A program made the position numbers and the translations under genes. From assembly GCA_035654835.1 (NCBI GenBank), contig DASRVZ010000187.1:1-12789 (forward strand): a DNA stretch of 12,789 nucleotides, written 5' to 3'. The notes beneath the pieces were generated by a model. The model made no database searches and was not told where the DNA came from. It saw nothing but the letters and a program-made list of their open reading frames with translations. Positions 6,706 through 12,789 of the stretch are shown piece after piece (positions within the stretch are counted from its first letter, which is position 1; each line of letters starts with the position of its first letter). This DNA is from UBA4719 sp035654835 (lineage in GTDB: Bacteria; Actinomycetota; Actinomycetes; Actinomycetales; Dermatophilaceae).

Positions 6706-6726
6706 TAGCCAGGAAGGTCCCGCTAG
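6706..6726 (-). repeat. Right terminal inverted repeat of the IS1634-type element
   Basis: This 21-bp exact inverted copy of 4768-4788 begins TAGCCAGGAAG and ends GTCCCGCTAG. Confidence 0.85.
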
Positions 6727-6915
6727 GGACAGTCCCCGCGCGACGCATCGTTGCAGGGCTTATCGCTACATCTCGGCGGCGGGCGGCGACCCAACGGGGT
6801 CAGGCGTGGGGGTGGTCGGGTTGTCCAGCGCACACCCCAAATTCAACCTGGCGTGACCGACTTCGGCGCGGGTGACCTCACCGGTCTAACGGCGATAGCT
6901 TCGAACTGCTGAGCC
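6727..6915. other. Intergenic stretch right of the IS
   Basis: These 189 bases lie between the right inverted repeat and the small membrane protein gene. No coding frame with family-like features, hairpin terminator or RNA was found. Confidence 0.4.
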
Positions 6916-7101
6916 CTAGGCTATCAACGTATGCAGATTGACTCCGAAGAGGGCAACGAGCGGCCAGAGCACAATCGCCGCTAGGCCTTCCAGAATGTTG
7001 CCGGGAACGTTCCAAGCCACGAGGTACCCGTGAGTACTTGCGACCAGTAACCCGATGACCAGATACACCACCGTGACAAGCCTTATCCCGCGTCTGCCCA
7101 T
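6916..7101 (-). CDS. Small two-helix membrane protein, uncharacterised
   Basis: This 61-residue protein starts MGRRGIRLVTVVYLVIGLLV and ends LWPLVALFGVNLHTLIA, with hydrophobic helices at about 6-22 and 34-52. The pattern (basic start, YLVIGLxVAxxHxYL, then VLWPLVLxGVNLH near the end) occurs in many short actinobacterial membrane proteins without assigned function. I chose the ATG at 7101 because AGGAAG lies seven bases upstream; starts at 7128 or 7143 would add a basic leader with weaker ribosome sites. The gene is divergent from the DUF1206 gene. It is the first gene beyond the IS, with about 190 non-coding bases between them. Confidence 0.6.
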   Translation of the reverse strand: MGRRGIRLVTVVYLVIGLLVASTHGYLVAWNVPGNILEGLAAIVLWPLVALFGVNLHTLIA

Positions 7102-7233
7102 TGGGCGTCTTCCTATTCCGCGTATCATCAATATTTCTTCCATTATGGGATGGCGATGGCAGATTCTAGCGCCCGGTAGCCACCTATGTCCCGTCCCGCG
7201 CAGGTAGGCTTACCGCGGCGAAAGGAGTGCCCG

Positions 7234-8037
7234 ATGGCGCCACCACGGGATGTCACCAGAGTCGCAAACAACGTCGAGGGCCAACCTGCCCTGCAGATGG
7301 GGGCCCGGGTCGGCTATGGCGTCAGCGGTGTGCTGCACCTGTTGATCGGCTGGATCGCCCTGCAGGTCGCATGGGCTGCCAGCGGCAAGTCGGCTGACCA
7401 GTCCGGTGCGCTGCAGTCCGTGGCAGGGAGCAGTCTGGGACGGTTGACACTCTGGGTGGCTGTGCTGGGGTTCCTCGCCCTGGGCTTGTGGCAGCTGGCC
7501 AGTGCTCTGGCGGTGCGCACTGGCGGCGAGTCATCGAAATGGGCGGTCAAGGCCAAGGGCATCGCCAAGGTGGTCGTCTACCTGGTGCTCGCGTGGACCA
7601 GCTTCAGCTTTGCCAAGGGACAGCCCACCAGCAGCAAAGCCCAAAGCGCCGACTTCACAGCAACCCTGCTGCAACATACCGGTGGCCGGTTGCTCGTGGC
7701 CGTGATCGGGGTGGTCATCATCGGGGTCGGCGTCTACCACGTGTTCAAGGGCTGGACCAGGAAGTTCCTCCAGGACTTGGCCGAGAGCCCCGGCACCATT
7801 GCGACCCGCGCGGGGGTGGTCGGCTACGTCGCCAAGGGTGTCGCGCTGGCCGTGGTGGGGGTCCTGTTCGTCAGTGCGGCAGTGCAGAACTCAGCGAGCA
7901 AAGCCACCGGTCTCGACGGGGCCCTGCGCTCCCTGCGTCAGCAGGCCGTTGGGCCATGGCTCCTGACCGCGGTCGCTTTGGGCATCGCGGCCTACGGCGT
8001 CTACAGCTTCGCGCGCTCGAGGCATGCACGCGTCTGA
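7234..8037 (+). CDS. DUF1206 domain membrane protein
   Basis: This 267-residue integral membrane protein has six predicted helices (about 28-50, 70-92, 108-128, 150-172, 195-217, 240-260) arranged as three similar two-helix units. Each unit opens with a Gly/aromatic pattern such as ARVGYGVSGVLHLLIGW, AKGIAKVVVYLVLAW and AGVVGYVAKGVALAVVG. This triplicated layout is typical of DUF1206, a family common in actinobacteria whose function is not known. AAAGGAG at 7221-7227, six bases before the ATG at 7234, decides the start; an upstream in-frame start at 7186 would place this ribosome site inside the gene. It is monocistronic and ends ahead of a strong hairpin at 8119-8144. Confidence 0.85.
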   Translation: MAPPRDVTRVANNVEGQPALQMGARVGYGVSGVLHLLIGWIALQVAWAASGKSADQSGALQSVAGSSLGRLTLWVAVLGFLALGLWQLASALAVRTGGESSKWAVKAKGIAKVVVYLVLAWTSFSFAKGQPTSSKAQSADFTATLLQHTGGRLLVAVIGVVIIGVGVYHVFKGWTRKFLQDLAESPGTIATRAGVVGYVAKGVALAVVGVLFVSAAVQNSASKATGLDGALRSLRQQAVGPWLLTAVALGIAAYGVYSFARSRHARV

Positions 8038-8118
8038 AACTGGGCGGATGCTTTGTCCAGTCATGACCCCCTCTCCGCACGGCATGGACTCTGCTGAAAC
8101 CACGGGGTGATTCAACGA

Positions 8119-8144
8119 GGGTGACCACCCTGGTTTGGTCACCC
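8119..8144. terminator. Hairpin terminator between convergent genes
   Basis: GGGTGACCA (8119-8127) and TGGTCACCC (8136-8144) form a perfect 9-bp stem with an 8-base loop. It lies about 80 bases after the DUF1206 stop and 19 bases after the end of the minus-strand lipid kinase gene. It can serve both directions. There is no long U tract, as is usual in high-GC actinobacteria. Confidence 0.7.
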
Positions 8145-8162
8145 GCCTTGGAGGGAACTGGG

Positions 8163-9043
8163 TCAGAGCAGGGTCTGCATAGCTTGGTGGGCAATGTGTA
8201 TCCGTACTGCCGCGCCGGCGACCAGGTCCATCACCTCACCGTCGACCTGGATAGGCATCGGCTCGAGATTGGTGAAGCGGTACTCGCGAACGCTGGGCTG
8301 TGGCCCGAGGCCGCGCATCACTGCCTTCAGCGCAATGCCCCGGAGTCGCCACTTTGTCGTGTGCCCGATGGTGATGACCTCGAACCTGCCGTCGTCGGGG
8401 CGCTCGTCGTCCTCGCTGACGGTGGCGACCTCGGCCATCTCCGAGATGTTCGCGAACACGATGCTGTCGAAGCGCTGGTGGGAACCATCTTCCAGCTGAA
8501 TCTCGAACGGGCGAAAGTGCGAAAAGGCACGCATGACCGTCAGCGCTTCCTTCAGCGATCCCTTGCCGCCCTTCTCCATGTCGACGGCGACGACTGGTGT
8601 CAGGCCAAGCCCGATGTAGGAGTGGGCGTACCTGGTCGTGGGTGCGGATCCCCCAACGGTGAGCCGTAGCAGGTCGATTCGGGTGACGGAACCGGTGACG
8701 ATGGCGTCGGCCAGCGGCTGTTCGCGGGTGGCTCGCCGGTGGTCGTTGGCGTCCCCCGCTGGCAGCACGGCGCAGACCACCGCGTCATTGCCGGCCTGCA
8801 TCGCGCCGTTGACGACCTCGTTGTAGCCGCCGTCGCCGCTGGCCGAGACCAGCAGGGGGCGTCCCGTACGCGCCGCATCCCGGGCCAGATCACGTGCGTG
8901 CCCGGCGTGCTCGGTCGGCTGCAGCGTCACCGGAAGGTCGGGTTGCCGCCGCTGAAGCTCGGCACACAGTTCCGCCGCCAGCGCCGAGGCGTTCCCGGTG
9001 CTGGCGGGTTGAAGATCAGGACCACGCGGTCAAAGGGGCGCAT
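8163..9043 (-). CDS. Diacylglycerol-kinase-type lipid kinase, apparent frameshift near the N terminus
   Basis: Family: DAGK catalytic domain enzymes, which phosphorylate diacylglycerol, sphingoid or related lipids with ATP at the membrane. Translation from the ATG at 9043 gives MRPFDRVVLIFNP, the first strand of the domain, and then goes out of frame. One added base near 9003-9008 restores ASTGNASALAAELCAEL and joins the long frame at 8930: TLQPTEHAGHARDLARDAAR, then SASGDGGYNEVVNGAM (about residue 70) in place of the usual GGDGTxNE, VLPAGDANDHRR, and a C-terminal half with an EVMD-type end. The complete protein would have about 293 residues, normal for the family. AAGGAG directly abuts the ATG at 9043, so the start is not certain. 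A minus-strand product starting at 8930 would lack the first nucleotide-binding strand. Confidence 0.7.
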
Positions 9044-9243
9044 CTCCTTACCGTAAGGTCATCCCAGACCCGTCCGTCATCCCTGCAGCGTGTCCCGGCC
9101 AAGGCCGGTTGGCTTCGGTGATCAACGGATTGGAGCTCCGGGTGGTGGACTCATGCGGGTCGGAACCGCGGTGCAGGGCCTAACCGACACTATGCCGGCA
9201 TCGTCTAGGTCACGCAGCGGACTCGTGAAGGGTCACTGCGAAG
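9044..9243. other. Intergenic stretch between idi and the lipid kinase
   Basis: These 200 bases lie on the downstream side of the isomerase gene and upstream of the lipid kinase, both read on the minus strand. They should hold the idi terminator and the lipid kinase promoter. The only hairpin-like piece is CCGGCC-AA-GGCCGG at about 9094-9107, too tight to call with confidence. Confidence 0.4.
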
Positions 9244-9831
9244 TCACGGCAACGCCGCCGCTGGGAGCATCGTCAGGTCGCCGGTGGCCCAGGCGAACGG
9301 GTCGGGGCCAAGTGAGCTCAACTGCTCCACCTGCTCAGCGGCCCATGAGGACAGCGGGTCCGTTCCGTCGACGTGGGCGGCGAAATCGGCCCACGGCATC
9401 CACCAGGCATCATGAACCTCGGTGGGGTGCAGGGTCACCTGGGCATCGGTTGTCCTGGCGCGGTAGACAGGGCAGAGCTCGTTCTCGACGGTCCCATCGG
9501 CTGCGGTTGCCCGGTAGCGGAATGTGGGCAGGATCAGGTCCAGCTTCGTCGGGACGATCCCGAGCTCCTGGCGTAAACGGCGTCGCACGGCGATGCCCAT
9601 TCCCTCACCGGGTGACGGGTGCCCGCAGCAGCTGTTGGTGCGCACTCCGGGGAACGTCCGTTTGTCGTGGGACCGGCGGGTCACCAGGACCTGGCCGGCG
9701 GGGTCGAACAGGTAACAGGAGAAGGCTAGGTGCAAAGGGGTGTCGCGGTGGTGGACCGTCTCCTTGGGTGCCGTCCCGGCGGCGGTGCCGTCCGGGGCGC
9801 AGAGCACTACCCATTCCTGGGATCCGATCAT
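9244..9831 (-). CDS. idi: Isopentenyl-diphosphate delta-isomerase, type I
   Basis: Interconverts IPP and DMAPP in the cytosol, the two building blocks of isoprenoids. The 195-residue Nudix-fold protein shows the type I signature: HH at 27-28 and His34 (metal ligands), RTNSCCGHP with catalytic Cys69 and His71, the GEGMGIAVRRRLRQELGI Nudix-like helix, and ENELCPVY with Glu116 and Glu118 (metal and catalysis). W144 in WWMPW is also typical. The ATG at 9831 lies one base after the stop codon of the upstream flavoenzyme gene (TGAAATG), pointing to translational coupling. Its place at the end of a type III PKS operon, with UbiA divergent on the other side, suggests that it supplies prenyl precursors for that pathway. 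Confidence 0.95.
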   Translation of the reverse strand: MIGSQEWVVLCAPDGTAAGTAPKETVHHRDTPLHLAFSCYLFDPAGQVLVTRRSHDKRTFPGVRTNSCCGHPSPGEGMGIAVRRRLRQELGIVPTKLDLILPTFRYRATAADGTVENELCPVYRARTTDAQVTLHPTEVHDAWWMPWADFAAHVDGTDPLSSWAAEQVEQLSSLGPDPFAWATGDLTMLPAAALP

Positions 9832-9832
9832 T

Positions 9833-10860
9833 TCAGTGCGCCAGCTGCTGCACGGCCGCGCCGAACACCCGTGGCAGCCGGGCGGCCAGCGGGACGATCC
9901 GCTGGGCCAGAAGCGGCTGGCGCCGGGCCCAGAGCAACGACGAGGTGATGGTGCGGTAGCGCCGCGACGCGGCGAGCCAGCGCCGTTCGTAGGCGTCCGG
10001 GTCGTCGGCGGCGACGCAGTCCACGAGCGCGCGGGCGCAGGCCAGCGCCACCGCGATACCCTCGCCGGTCAGGGCATCGACGTATCCGGCGGCGTCCCCG
10101 ACCAGCAGCACCCTTCCGGCCACTCGGGCCGATGTCCGCTGCCGCAGCGGGCCGGCCCCCAGGACGGACGTGACCCCCGTGTCGGGCAGCCGGTCGCGCA
10201 GCGCGGGAAAGGCGGCGAGCTGCTGATCGAATGGCGCCTGTTCGCTGGACAGGACGGCGACGCCGACCAGCTCGGGACCGACCGGCGTCACGTAGGCCTC
10301 CGACCGGGACGCCCAGTGCACCTCGACCAGGTCGGTCCACGGGGCCACGGCGAAGTGGCGCCGGGTGCCCCACCGCGGCGCGGTCGTCGAATCGGCGGCT
10401 CGTTCCAGGCCGAGCCGGCGACGGATGGGGGAGTGCAGCCCGTCGGCCACGGCGAGGTACCGCGCGCGTCGGCCGTCGACGCTGACCCCGTCAGCGTCCG
10501 GGCGGATGTTCTGCGCGCGCGAAGGCACCACCTCCACCCCTGCGACCTGGGCGGCGTCCAGCAGCGCTGCCTGCAAGGTGGTGCGGCGCACGCCCAGGCC
10601 GGGCCCGTGCCGGAAGGCGGCATCGACGCCGCGTCGGCCGTCGGTGTAGCGGATGCCGCGGATCGCTTGCCCCTGTGGGTGCACCCCGAGCTCGCGCAGG
10701 GCACGGACGGCTGCGGGCATCAGGCCCTCACCGCACGCCTTGTCGACGGGGCTGGGACGGGGCTCGAGCACCACCGTGCGCACCCGGCCCGCGCCGCGTA
10801 CAAGGCGGTGGACAGCCCGGCCGGTCCGGCTCCGGCGACGATCAGGTCGGCGCCGATCAC
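9833..10860 (-). CDS. FAD-dependent oxidoreductase (geranylgeranyl-reductase/aromatic-hydroxylase type), apparent frameshift
   Basis: The start is a GTG at 10860 that overlaps the methyltransferase stop by four bases (GTGA). The first residues, VIGADLIVAGAGPAGLSTAL, hold the Rossmann GxGxxG for FAD. After YAARAG the frame is lost; one added base near 10780-10785 restores RTVVLEPRPSPVDKACGEGL and the remaining protein, about 342 residues in total, normal for the family. Later motifs are DGLHSPIRRRLG (the DGxxSxxR motif of flavin hydroxylases) and GRVLLVGDAAGYVDALTGEG (second FAD motif). In the related srs operon a flavoprotein hydroxylates the alkylresorcinol to a quinone precursor; a similar oxidation, or reduction of a prenyl chain, is the likely role. 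If the frameshift is real the gene is probably inactive. Confidence 0.8.
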
Positions 10861-11396
10861 ACGGACACCGCCGTTGACGGCGACGAGGGCTGCGCCAGAG
10901 CCTGCGCCAACGCCGCGTTCTCGGACGAGATCCGAACCCGCAGCAGCCCGGCGTTGACCACGGTGAAGACGACCGCGGTGATCCACGCGGAGTGAACCAG
11001 CGGCAGCGCGATGCCCTCCAGCACCACGGCGACATAGTTGGGGTGGCGCAACCAGCGGTACGGCCCACGCTCGACCAGCGGCAACCCGGGCACCACGATG
11101 ACCCGGGTGTTCCAGCGGGGGCCGAGGACGGCGATACACCACCAGCGCAGGGCTTGGGCCAGAACAACCACGGCGATCATCGGCCAACCCAGCGCCGGAA
11201 TGAACGAACGGTGCGCCGCCTCGCTCACACAGCCGACAAGCAGACCGGTGTGCAGGACAACCATGAACGGGTAGTGCCCGAAGCCGTGCTCGCGCCCACC
11301 GCGGGCCCGCGCCCAGCCCAGGTTGCGCTTGGAGATGACGAGCTCGGCCAGTCGCTCGACGGCAACCGCGGCGATCAGCACAACGTAGAACGCCAT
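10857..11396 (-). CDS. Isoprenylcysteine carboxyl methyltransferase-family membrane protein (SrsB/BpsB-like)
   Basis: This 179-residue integral membrane protein has about five hydrophobic segments and the family's conserved C-terminal motif: GPRWNTRVIVVPGLPLVERG, then PYRWLRHPNY (112-121) and Glu127, which bind S-adenosylmethionine and the substrate. Eukaryotic ICMT methylates prenylated cysteine, but bacterial members next to type III PKS genes (SrsB of Streptomyces griseus, BpsB of Bacillus subtilis) O-methylate alkylresorcinols or alkylpyrones. That role is favoured here because the gene starts seven bases after the PKS stop codon and overlaps the following flavoenzyme gene by GTGA. Length and motif are complete. 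The substrate is inferred. Confidence 0.85.
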   Translation of the reverse strand: MAFYVVLIAAVAVERLAELVISKRNLGWARARGGREHGFGHYPFMVVLHTGLLVGCVSEAAHRSFIPALGWPMIAVVVLAQALRWWCIAVLGPRWNTRVIVVPGLPLVERGPYRWLRHPNYVAVVLEGIALPLVHSAWITAVVFTVVNAGLLRVRISSENAALAQALAQPSSPSTAVSV

Positions 11397-11403
11397 CAGG
11401 GGT

Positions 11404-12468
11404 TCACCACTGGAGCAGGACGAGCTCGGAGCAGAATCCGGGACCCATCGCCATCAGCATCCCGGGGGTCCCCGGCGTCAGGGAGCGTTTGTCCAGGGTG
11501 TCGCGCAGCACGTGCAGAACCGAGGAGGACGAGAGGTTGCCGATCTGGTCGAGCGAACGCCAGGTGAGCTCCAGCGGGTCCCCGGCCAGGCCCAGCTCGG
11601 CCTCGATAGCCTCGATCACCTTGGGGCCGCCCGGATGCGACACCCAGGCGCCGACGTCATCGATCTGCAGTGAATGCGCTGCCAGGAACGATCGGATGTC
11701 CTGGCCGAGATACTGCTGCACGATCGCGGGCACCTGCGCGTCGAGCACGATCTTCAGCCCGCCAGCACCGACGTCCCATCCCATGATCTGCTCGCTGTCG
11801 GGGTAGAGGTGGCTGCGAGAGTCGAGGACGCGGGGGCCCTGAGCTGGCCGGTTCGCGCCCACCGCCACCACCGCCGCCGCGCCGTCGCCGAACAGCCCGC
11901 TGGCCACCAAGTTGGCGACCGAATGGTCATCTCGCTGCACCGTCAGCGAGCAGAGCTCGACCGAGAGCAGAGCCCCGACCTGGTTCGGGTGACCGATCAG
12001 GTAGTCGTGCAATCGGGCAATCCCCGCCGCGCCGGCTACGCAACCCAGCCCGAACAACGGCATTCGCTTCACGTCGGGGCGCAGGCCGACAAGCTGAGCG
12101 ATGCGGGCCTCGATCGAGGGCACGGCAATGCCGGTGATGGTGGTGGAGATGACCACGTCGACCTCGTCCGGGGCGATGCCGGCGCGCTCCAGCGCGCCAG
12201 TCAGCGCTGCGGCGCCCAGCTGGACCGCGTGGGCGATGAACAAGTCGTTGGACTGCCCGAAGCCGGCGAGCGTGGCGTACTGCTCCAAGGGTAGAACAAG
12301 GTGTCGGCTGCTGACCTGGGCGTTGCCGTGCAGCCGCGCCAGCAGAGCCTGGTTGCCATCGGGTCCCAGACACCTCTCGGTGAATGCCGCGGTCAGCTCC
12401 GCCTGCGTGTAGCGGTACGGCGGCAAAACGGCGTGGACGCCAGCCAAGGTGGTCACATGCTCAACCAT
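11404..12468 (-). CDS. Type III polyketide synthase (chalcone-synthase family)
   Basis: This 354-residue protein has both thiolase-fold halves and the complete catalytic triad: Cys143 in FGLGCVAGAAG, His278 in WVSHPGGPKV and Asn311 in IGNLSSSSVL. The C-terminal MAMGPGFCSELVLL carries the GPG loop. Such enzymes condense an acyl-CoA starter with malonyl- or methylmalonyl-CoA units to make alkylresorcinols, alkylpyrones or similar phenols. Actinobacterial relatives include SrsA and the mycobacterial Pks10/Pks11. The ATG at 12468 gives MVEHVTTLAGV, the expected start; a TTG at 12492 adds eight residues. No clear ribosome site is present, so a very short leader or leaderless mRNA is possible. It heads the minus-strand operon PKS, methyltransferase, flavoenzyme, isomerase. 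Confidence 0.9.
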   Translation of the reverse strand: MVEHVTTLAGVHAVLPPYRYTQAELTAAFTERCLGPDGNQALLARLHGNAQVSSRHLVLPLEQYATLAGFGQSNDLFIAHAVQLGAAALTGALERAGIAPDEVDVVISTTITGIAVPSIEARIAQLVGLRPDVKRMPLFGLGCVAGAAGIARLHDYLIGHPNQVGALLSVELCSLTVQRDDHSVANLVASGLFGDGAAAVVAVGANRPAQGPRVLDSRSHLYPDSEQIMGWDVGAGGLKIVLDAQVPAIVQQYLGQDIRSFLAAHSLQIDDVGAWVSHPGGPKVIEAIEAELGLAGDPLELTWRSLDQIGNLSSSSVLHVLRDTLDKRSLTPGTPGMLMAMGPGFCSELVLLQW

Positions 12469-12622
12469 AGGGAAAAGGCGGAGACAGCCCAAGTTTGAGG
12501 CTCAGTCGGACGCTGGTATGAGCGAAACCGTGTACCGGAACGCGCAGGACTGGACCGGGGTCTCAATGGCGGAAGTTCCCACGTTGAGATCGTCTTACAC
12601 CTGGCTCCCCTAACATCGCGTC
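12469..12622. promoter_or_regulatory. Divergent promoter region between the type III PKS operon and the UbiA gene
   Basis: These 154 bases separate two divergent starts and must carry both promoters. For the UbiA side, TAACAT (12611-12616) fits a -10 box that would place transcription start on, or next to, the A of ATG 12623, that is, a leaderless message. A -35 is not clear; TTGAGA at 12584-12589 is too far away (21 bases). I see no convincing operator palindrome. Confidence 0.45.
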
Positions 12623-12789
12623 ATGTCCTCGTCCCAGCTGATCCGAGCGCTGGCCCTGGCCTGTCACCCGATCCCATCGGTGGCCGTCACGGCAATCAGT
12701 GCCGGGCTTGTGGCGCTGGCCGATCTCCCCATCGGCCGCGGGGCTCTGGTGACGGGGGCGGTCTTCACCGGCCAGCTGTCGATTGGCTG
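12623..12789 (+). CDS. UbiA-family prenyltransferase, N-terminal part, running off the right edge
   Basis: The first 55 residues read MSSSQLIRALALACHPIPSV, AVTAISAGLVALADLPIGRG and ALVTGAVFTGQLSIG. The opening (LxRACHPxPTVAVTA) and the first membrane helix are typical of actinobacterial UbiA-superfamily aromatic prenyltransferases, membrane enzymes that join a polyprenyl diphosphate to a phenolic or other acceptor. The catalytic NDxxD/DxxxD motifs would follow directly after the window edge (they usually come after GQLSIGWSND), so activity cannot be judged. The gene is divergent from the type III PKS operon and may prenylate its product. No ribosome site is seen upstream, consistent with a leaderless transcript. 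Confidence 0.75.
   Translation, partial: MSSSQLIRALALACHPIPSVAVTAISAGLVALADLPIGRGALVTGAVFTGQLSIG

Larger units (their letters stand above)
4768..6726 (+). mobile_element. Complete IS1634-type insertion sequence (1959 bp)
   Basis: The ends are perfect 21-bp inverted repeats: 4768-4788 (starting CTAGCGGGACC) and 6706-6726 (its exact reverse complement, ending GGTCCCGCTAG). Between them lies one full-length transposase gene, and the overall size fits the IS1634 family of the IS4 superfamily. No target-site duplication is apparent: the bases before 4768 (CTTCACGA) and after 6726 (GGACAGTC) do not match, which may mean an old insertion or a rearrangement between two copies. The transposase gene is intact, so the element could still be mobile. 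Confidence 0.8.

Noticed and set aside
9190..9240. tRNA-like look of the sequence downstream of idi (GTCTAGG, later GGGTC)
   Set aside because: No acceptor stem, T loop TTC motif or anticodon stem could be folded.
9740..10957. Plus-strand frame of about 400 residues opposite the flavoenzyme gene
   Set aside because: It is antisense to the flavoenzyme and part of idi, both of which carry clear family motifs; its composition is shadow-like.
9833..11167. Extension of the flavoenzyme frame upstream to 11167
   Set aside because: The added 130 residues lie inside the methyltransferase gene in the wrong frame and are Arg/Pro/Trp-rich; the FAD motif is in another frame starting at the GTG at 10860.
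1..12789. CRISPR array, riboswitch or rRNA
   Set aside because: No regularly spaced repeats, no known riboswitch core and no rRNA segment were seen on either strand.

Overview
This window looks like chromosomal DNA of a high-GC actinobacterium. The evidence is the strong preference for G or C at third codon positions, the families present (DUF6458, DUF6131, CsbD, DUF1206, DivIVA-type coiled coil), and a tRNA-Pro fragment of actinobacterial type. The genus cannot be fixed from the sequence. All family names come from recognising motifs by eye; no search was run.

Left part (1 to about 1065): four small or partial genes. They are the open start of an unrecognised minus-strand frame at the edge, a DUF6458 membrane protein, a divergent DUF6131-like membrane peptide, and a CsbD-like protein. 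About 420 bases further on, 1485-1529 holds the displaced 3' part of a tRNA-Pro gene, from the anticodon loop to CCA, with no 5' half. This is the usual scar of an element integrated into a tRNA gene, and it implies that the DNA to its left is, or was, an island.

Middle part (about 1530-6730): gene-poor, scarred DNA. It carries one intact membrane-anchored coiled-coil gene (2013-2450). It also holds a frameshifted C-terminal scrap of an AI-2E-family transporter, a serine recombinase split by an internal inversion of about 181 bp, an IS3-type transposase remnant, and a DivIVA-like coiled-coil gene without the usual N-terminal domain. A complete IS1634-type insertion sequence (4768-6726) has perfect 21-bp terminal inverted repeats.

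Right part (about 6900-12789): ordinary dense chromosome. A small membrane protein and a DUF1206 membrane protein are followed by a strong hairpin terminator. It separates them from a convergent diacylglycerol-kinase-type lipid kinase whose frame is broken by one missing base.

The most interesting functional unit is 9244-12789. On the minus strand lie a type III polyketide synthase, an isoprenylcysteine-carboxyl-methyltransferase-type enzyme, an FAD-dependent oxidoreductase of the geranylgeranyl-reductase/aromatic-hydroxylase type, and isopentenyl-diphosphate isomerase, with 1-7 base gaps or a 4-base overlap. A divergent UbiA prenyltransferase gene starts just before the right edge. The first three genes resemble the srsABC phenolic-lipid operon. 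Adding UbiA and the isomerase suggests a prenylated polyketide or quinone lipid: the PKS makes a phenol or pyrone, the methyltransferase caps it, the flavoenzyme oxidises it, the isomerase balances IPP and DMAPP, and UbiA attaches the prenyl chain. The flavoenzyme gene carries an apparent one-base deletion near its start. With a similar loss in the lipid kinase gene, this suggests either decay or sequencing error.
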